The position numbers and the translations under genes are program-made. DNA of 25,113 bases, taken from Candidatus Nomurabacteria bacterium (lineage in GTDB: Bacteria > Patescibacteriota > Minisyncoccia > Phycocordibacterales > UBA9973). Of this stretch, positions 22,442 through 25,113 are shown in pieces. The stretch lies in contig SIBT01000006.1 of assembly GCA_009695015.1 (NCBI GenBank), positions 1 to 25,113 on the forward strand, given 5' to 3'. The notes under the pieces were generated by a model. The model saw only the letters and a program-made list of their open reading frames with translations, was not told where the DNA came from and made no database searches. The stretch's first letter is position 1; every line of letters starts with the position of its first letter.

Positions 22442-22456
22442 CTTACCAAAGACTAA

Positions 22457-22465
22457 TGCTATAAT
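22457..22465 (+). promoter_or_regulatory. Extended -10 predicting a leaderless HIT mRNA
   Basis: TGC-TATAAT ends exactly 7 nt before the ATG at 22473. It is identical to the element before the small membrane protein at 10250. Confidence 0.65.
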
Positions 22466-22472
22466 CCCATTT

Positions 22473-22922
22473 ATGGAAAAAAATGTTAAAAATTCTTGCG
22501 TATATTGCTCAAATATAGAGATAAAAAAACGCACAATCATAGAAAATTATTTAGCATGGGTCTTCCCTACCAACATTCCTATAGTTCCAGGACATATCCT
22601 GATAGCACCTAAAAGATGTGTGGCAAAATATGAAGATTTGACTGCTGAAGAAAAAGAGTCGATTGAAGAATTGCGATTGAAAATTATTAAGGCACTTAAA
22701 AAAGCATTTAAGGCAGAAGGTTTTAATTATGCATGGAATGAAAATAAAATTGCAGGGCAATCAGTACCACATTTTCACCTACATGTACTCCCCCGCAAAG
22801 AAGGAGATGAGGGAATTACGGAATATGAACCAAGAAAATTCCTTTATCGTCCTGGCAGTAGAGAAGCTACACCAGAAAAAGAATTACAGGAAATTTCGGA
22901 GATAATTAAAAAATTTATTTAA
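22473..22922 (+). CDS. HIT family nucleotide hydrolase/transferase
   Basis: This 149-residue cytoplasmic protein carries the histidine triad in AGQSVPHFHLHVLPR, with H100, H102 and H104; the middle His forms the nucleotidyl intermediate. An N-terminal C9-x2-C12 pair may be half of a zinc site, as in many bacterial HIT proteins. IPIVPGHILIAPKR is the conserved strand-loop region. HIT proteins hydrolyse adenosine 5'-monophosphoramidates, dinucleoside polyphosphates or similar nucleotides; the precise substrate is not readable. It converges on the histidine-phosphatase gene (29 bp between stops) and diverges from the cysteine-rich protein across 50 bp. Confidence 0.92.
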   Translation: MEKNVKNSCVYCSNIEIKKRTIIENYLAWVFPTNIPIVPGHILIAPKRCVAKYEDLTAEEKESIEELRLKIIKALKKAFKAEGFNYAWNENKIAGQSVPHFHLHVLPRKEGDEGITEYEPRKFLYRPGSREATPEKELQEISEIIKKFI

Positions 22923-22951
22923 AATACCTTAACTCTTCCAAAAAATCTTAT

Positions 22952-23500
22952 TTAATCTAGCTGATAATCCCATCCTGGTTGCCAAGCTTTTGTTTTTCTC
23001 CAATCTTCTGCCAAAGCTTCTTCCCACGCCTTACCCTTAAGCAATACATCCAGAGAGAGTTGAGGAGCTTTATGGGCAACGATGGCTACTCTTTTCCCAA
23101 AATAATTACTTTTCAAAAACTCTAAAAAATTTTCTATACGAGCTTTTACATCCTCATAACTTTCCCCTTCCGGAAATCTATTTGAAATGCACTCACCTTC
23201 GCACATTGGCTCTACGATAGAATTTGGCGAAGCATTTAATGTACCATAATTACACTCACGCAATCTTGTGTCGGTAATAATTTGAGCAATTCCGTCAAAA
23301 GTAAGTCGGGCAGAATCAAACGCTCTTTTTAAATCGGAACAAAACACAACGTCAAATTTTTTATCTTTAATCTTATCTTTGAGTTCAATAGATTGTTTTA
23401 TCCCTAATTCGGAAAGTTCAGCGTCCGACCATCCAGAAGAAATTTTATTTTCATTGTCAGTAGTAGTACCATGTACAAAATAGGTTATGGTGACTGACAT
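22952..23500 (-). CDS. Histidine-phosphatase (phosphoglycerate-mutase-like) protein with VHG in place of RHG
   Basis: This 182-residue protein has the histidine-phosphatase layout: TYFVHGTTTDNE at the start (H10 is the phospho-acceptor position), VVFCSDLKRAFDSA (R59), LRECNYG (E82) and VAIVAHKAPQLSLD (H143, second catalytic His). The usual RHGxTxxN motif is VHGTTTDN, so the first phosphate-binding Arg is Val. The enzyme may have weaker or altered activity. The start lies 3 bp after the CYTH gene stop, so ndk, CYTH and this gene form an operon. The pairing suggests nucleotide or polyphosphate chemistry, which is inference. Confidence 0.85.
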   Translation of the reverse strand: MSVTITYFVHGTTTDNENKISSGWSDAELSELGIKQSIELKDKIKDKKFDVVFCSDLKRAFDSARLTFDGIAQIITDTRLRECNYGTLNASPNSIVEPMCEGECISNRFPEGESYEDVKARIENFLEFLKSNYFGKRVAIVAHKAPQLSLDVLLKGKAWEEALAEDWRKTKAWQPGWDYQLD

Positions 23501-23503
23501 AAA

Positions 23504-24055
23504 TTATTTCTTTTTTAACTTCTCGTAAAGCATAATATCGTACTTGCCGTCGAGAACTCTATCTTTCTTGGAAATACCTAGAGTTTCGAGAAAAACAAAC
23601 AATTTTTCTTGCATCTTTTTTCTATCTTCAGGATTAGATGTTTTTACAATTTTTTCTGCCTCAATAAATTCACCCAAATTTTTTACATTATCAAGGACTA
23701 TCTCAATACCATTTACATTAGTTTTTATTCTTTTTTTATCAACCGTCGGCACTTTTTGATATTTTAAAAGCTTAAGTACTTCGATCATTTTATCGCCTTC
23801 TTTTATTTCCAACTCTCTTTCAATACAATCCTGCCTACTTCCTTGTGGAATTTTTAATGTAAAAAAATACTGGTCATTCGATTTCCGAACTCTTAAAACT
23901 GGGACTTTTAGTGGAGGCGGAAAATCTACTCCCTCAGGAATAAAAATAGAATCGACTTGGTGAAGCTCAATACCAAATTTGCAACCTAAATCTTGAAGTT
24001 TTTGAAAAACATCTTCTCTGTTTTTTAAGCGCGCTTTTACTTCAACTTCGTACAT
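23504..24055 (-). CDS. CYTH-domain protein (CyaB/triphosphatase-like)
   Basis: This 183-residue protein starts MYEVEVKARL, the ExExK signature of CYTH enzymes (E3, E5, K7). The later VLRVRKSNDQYFFTLK, IERELEIKEGD and GIEIVLDNVKNLGEFIEAE stretches supply the Arg, Lys and Glu residues that line the triphosphate tunnel. CYTH proteins bind triphosphates and two metal ions; members include class IV adenylate cyclase (CyaB), thiamine triphosphatase and tripolyphosphatase. The pattern is closest to the CyaB-like branch, but cyclase versus phosphatase activity cannot be decided. It lies 13 bp after ndk and 3 bp before the histidine-phosphatase-like gene. Confidence 0.88.
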   Translation of the reverse strand: MYEVEVKARLKNREDVFQKLQDLGCKFGIELHQVDSIFIPEGVDFPPPLKVPVLRVRKSNDQYFFTLKIPQGSRQDCIERELEIKEGDKMIEVLKLLKYQKVPTVDKKRIKTNVNGIEIVLDNVKNLGEFIEAEKIVKTSNPEDRKKMQEKLFVFLETLGISKKDRVLDGKYDIMLYEKLKKK

Positions 24056-24068
24056 AGATATTTAGATA

Positions 24069-24542
24069 TTATTCTTTGTGTTCAGCATAGACAAAGTCAG
24101 CATCAATTTTGTTGTATTCAAAGATTTCATCTTTATTAAAAAAGCGTTGAACTTCAATAATACCAGCTTCGACTGATTCGGAGGCGTGCACGATGTTGGA
24201 TTGAGTAGATAAAGAAAAATCTCCACGGATAGTTCCAGCGTTTGCTTCCCAAGCCTTTGTGGGCCCCACTATTAATCTAACTGCAGAGACTGCATTGATT
24301 CCCTCAAAGGCCATCACGACAGATGGGCAAGATTTCATAAAATCTCTAACACCCGGGAAAAAAGGCTTGTCTTTAATGTGCGCATAATGTTCTTCAAGAA
24401 GGGTGTCATGTAAGCTCATCATTTTTATACCTATGATCTTTAAACCTTTTTTTTCAAAACGTGAGATAATTTCCCCCACCAAATTTCGCTGAATCGCATC
24501 AGGTTTCAAGATAATTAAAGTTTTTTCATGTAAATTTTTCAT
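24069..24542 (-). CDS. ndk: Nucleoside diphosphate kinase
   Basis: This 157-residue protein makes nucleoside triphosphates using a phospho-histidine. It shows KTLIILKPDAIQRNLVGEII, FFPGVRDFM, VVMAFEGINAV and GPTKAW, and the active-site H119 in NIVHASES. The usual active-site sequence is NxxHGSDS; here Gly is Ala and Asp is Glu, conservative changes. The start at 24542 (MKNLHEKT) is preferred over a longer form from 24578, because it matches the family N-terminus and lies 7 nt after an extended -10. Several surface loops differ from E. coli Ndk, but length is near normal. It leads an operon with the CYTH and histidine-phosphatase-like genes. Confidence 0.94.
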   Translation of the reverse strand: MKNLHEKTLIILKPDAIQRNLVGEIISRFEKKGLKIIGIKMMSLHDTLLEEHYAHIKDKPFFPGVRDFMKSCPSVVMAFEGINAVSAVRLIVGPTKAWEANAGTIRGDFSLSTQSNIVHASESVEAGIIEVQRFFNKDEIFEYNKIDADFVYAEHKE

Positions 24543-24549
24543 ATATTTT

Positions 24550-24558
24550 ATATTAGCA
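24550..24558 (-). promoter_or_regulatory. Extended -10 predicting a leaderless ndk mRNA
   Basis: Minus-strand TGC-TAATAT ends exactly 7 nt before the ATG at 24542. Confidence 0.55.
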
Positions 24559-24576
24559 AAATCAAGCCGATTTTGC
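24556..24576 (-). repeat. Inverted repeat upstream of ndk
   Basis: Arms GCAAAATC and GATTTTGC flank a 5-nt loop. The repeat overlaps the TG of the ndk extended -10 and follows the stop of the upstream ATPase gene by 20 bp, so it may be a weak terminator or an operator. Confidence 0.55.
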
Positions 24577-24596
24577 AAAATTTAAAGAAAATAATG

Positions 24597-25113
24597 TTAC
24601 TCCATCGTTTTATACCTTCCCATAATCTCAGCTTCTACTTCGGCACGGTCTCTACCGTATTTTATATACGAAAGTTCTTTCAAATTATCTACAATCTCCA
24701 AATTGCCTTTCTCTGGCGCAAGAGTTTTGATATTGAAAGGTTTTACCGGCTGACCATTCACCAACATACTCATATATGCGTTGTAGTTATCGAGTTTAGT
24801 TATATCAACAGCCGTAAATTGAGGTTTGAATTTTTGTTCTAAGAAATTTGCATCTTCAGTACCAACTCGAAACACAGCCATCGAACCAACATTGCCAAAA
24901 ACAGCATTTTTTATTTTTTCTTCTAGTTGAGTGATATATTGATGGGCAATATTAAGAGAAAGTCTGTATTTTCTAGATTCGGATAAAATAGAAGCAATCG
25001 AGTCGGTCGTCACATTTTGAAACTCATCGATGTAAAGATAAAAATCATTCATTGGTTTGCCAAACATGTCCACTCGTGAAAGCGCCGCCATCTGAATCTT
25101 ACCGACCAGCACT
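24597..25113 (-). CDS. VirD4/TraG/HerA-like ATPase, C-terminal part (start beyond window)
   Basis: About 171 residues are visible and the frame is open to the right edge, so the N-terminal part with Walker A is missing. The visible part has the Walker B-like strand FYLYIDEFQNV, then DSIASILSESRKYRLSLNIAHQYITQL, the sensor Gln/His region typical of VirD4/TraD-type coupling ATPases and related DUF87/HerA motors, followed by MAVFRVGTEDANFLEQKF. Such hexameric motors move DNA or proteins through membranes in conjugation, type IV secretion or related uptake. In CPR genomes this type is often found near pilus genes, but no other secretion gene is visible here. Exact subfamily is uncertain without the N-terminus. 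Confidence 0.8.
   Translation of the reverse strand, partial: VLVGKIQMAALSRVDMFGKPMNDFYLYIDEFQNVTTDSIASILSESRKYRLSLNIAHQYITQLEEKIKNAVFGNVGSMAVFRVGTEDANFLEQKFKPQFTAVDITKLDNYNAYMSMLVNGQPVKPFNIKTLAPEKGNLEIVDNLKELSYIKYGRDRAEVEAEIMGRYKTME

Noticed and set aside
1..25113. Possible reassignment of TGA to glycine, as in some CPR lineages
   Set aside because: All long genes are full length without in-frame TGA, glycines use GGN codons, and the response regulator ends normally at TGA.
1..25113. CRISPR array, insertion sequence or prophage
   Set aside because: No regularly spaced direct repeats, transposase, integrase or phage structural genes were seen on either strand.

Overview
The window looks like a chromosomal segment of a Candidate Phyla Radiation (Patescibacteria) bacterium, most likely a parcubacterium. 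This rests on the AT-rich, tightly packed sequence with long A/T runs, the standard genetic code, the almost complete absence of Shine-Dalgarno sites, and several protein types that recur in that group: a PilM/ComF pair, soluble FIST and histidine-kinase signalling, a cysteine-rich multi-zinc-ribbon protein, a cyanophycin-synthetase-like ATP-grasp protein and a YjdF-like membrane protein. No taxonomic marker was searched, so placement below this level is inference.

Layout. Positions 1-1490 hold a divergent pilM (cut by the window edge) and comF, both linked to type IV pili and DNA uptake. Positions 1611-4837 form a four-gene membrane-lipid operon: DedA, GT4 glycosyltransferase, alpha/beta hydrolase, PAP2_C phosphatase/transferase. 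A convergent ATP-grasp gene follows (4856-6070). Next is a minus-strand signalling operon (6224-9306): FIST sensor, soluble histidine kinase and a double-receiver response regulator. Positions 9381-9975 hold two head-to-head tRNA-Ser genes, one with an unusual ACT anticodon, and an ArsR-like remnant. recG (10270-12450) diverges from a small membrane protein and is followed by tRNA-Ile(TAT) and an internally duplicated membrane protein. Positions 13066-15955 carry smpB, tmRNA and ftsH collinearly on the minus strand (ribosome rescue and proteolysis). infC-rpmI-rplT run on the plus strand (16045-17106).

Positions 17182-18024 hold a stand-alone GC-rich orphan gene with its own consensus promoter, the only clear Shine-Dalgarno site seen here, and a strong terminator. 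A LOG/SLOG protein, a beta-CASP metallo-beta-lactamase and a YjdF-like membrane protein follow. An unannotated approximately 154-nt RNA at 20505-20658 folds like 6S RNA. A 568-residue, 36-cysteine protein diverges from a HIT hydrolase. The right end carries ndk, a CYTH protein, a histidine-phosphatase-like protein lacking the usual RHG arginine, and the C-terminal part of a VirD4/TraG-like ATPase cut by the window edge.

A theme across the window is promoter geometry. At least seven genes have a -10 box (often extended, TGn-TATAAT) ending exactly 6 or 7 nt before the ATG, which predicts leaderless mRNAs. The most unusual items are this pattern, the 6S-like RNA, the GC-rich orphan cassette, the cysteine-rich protein, the long tmRNA tag and the tRNA-Ser(ACT).
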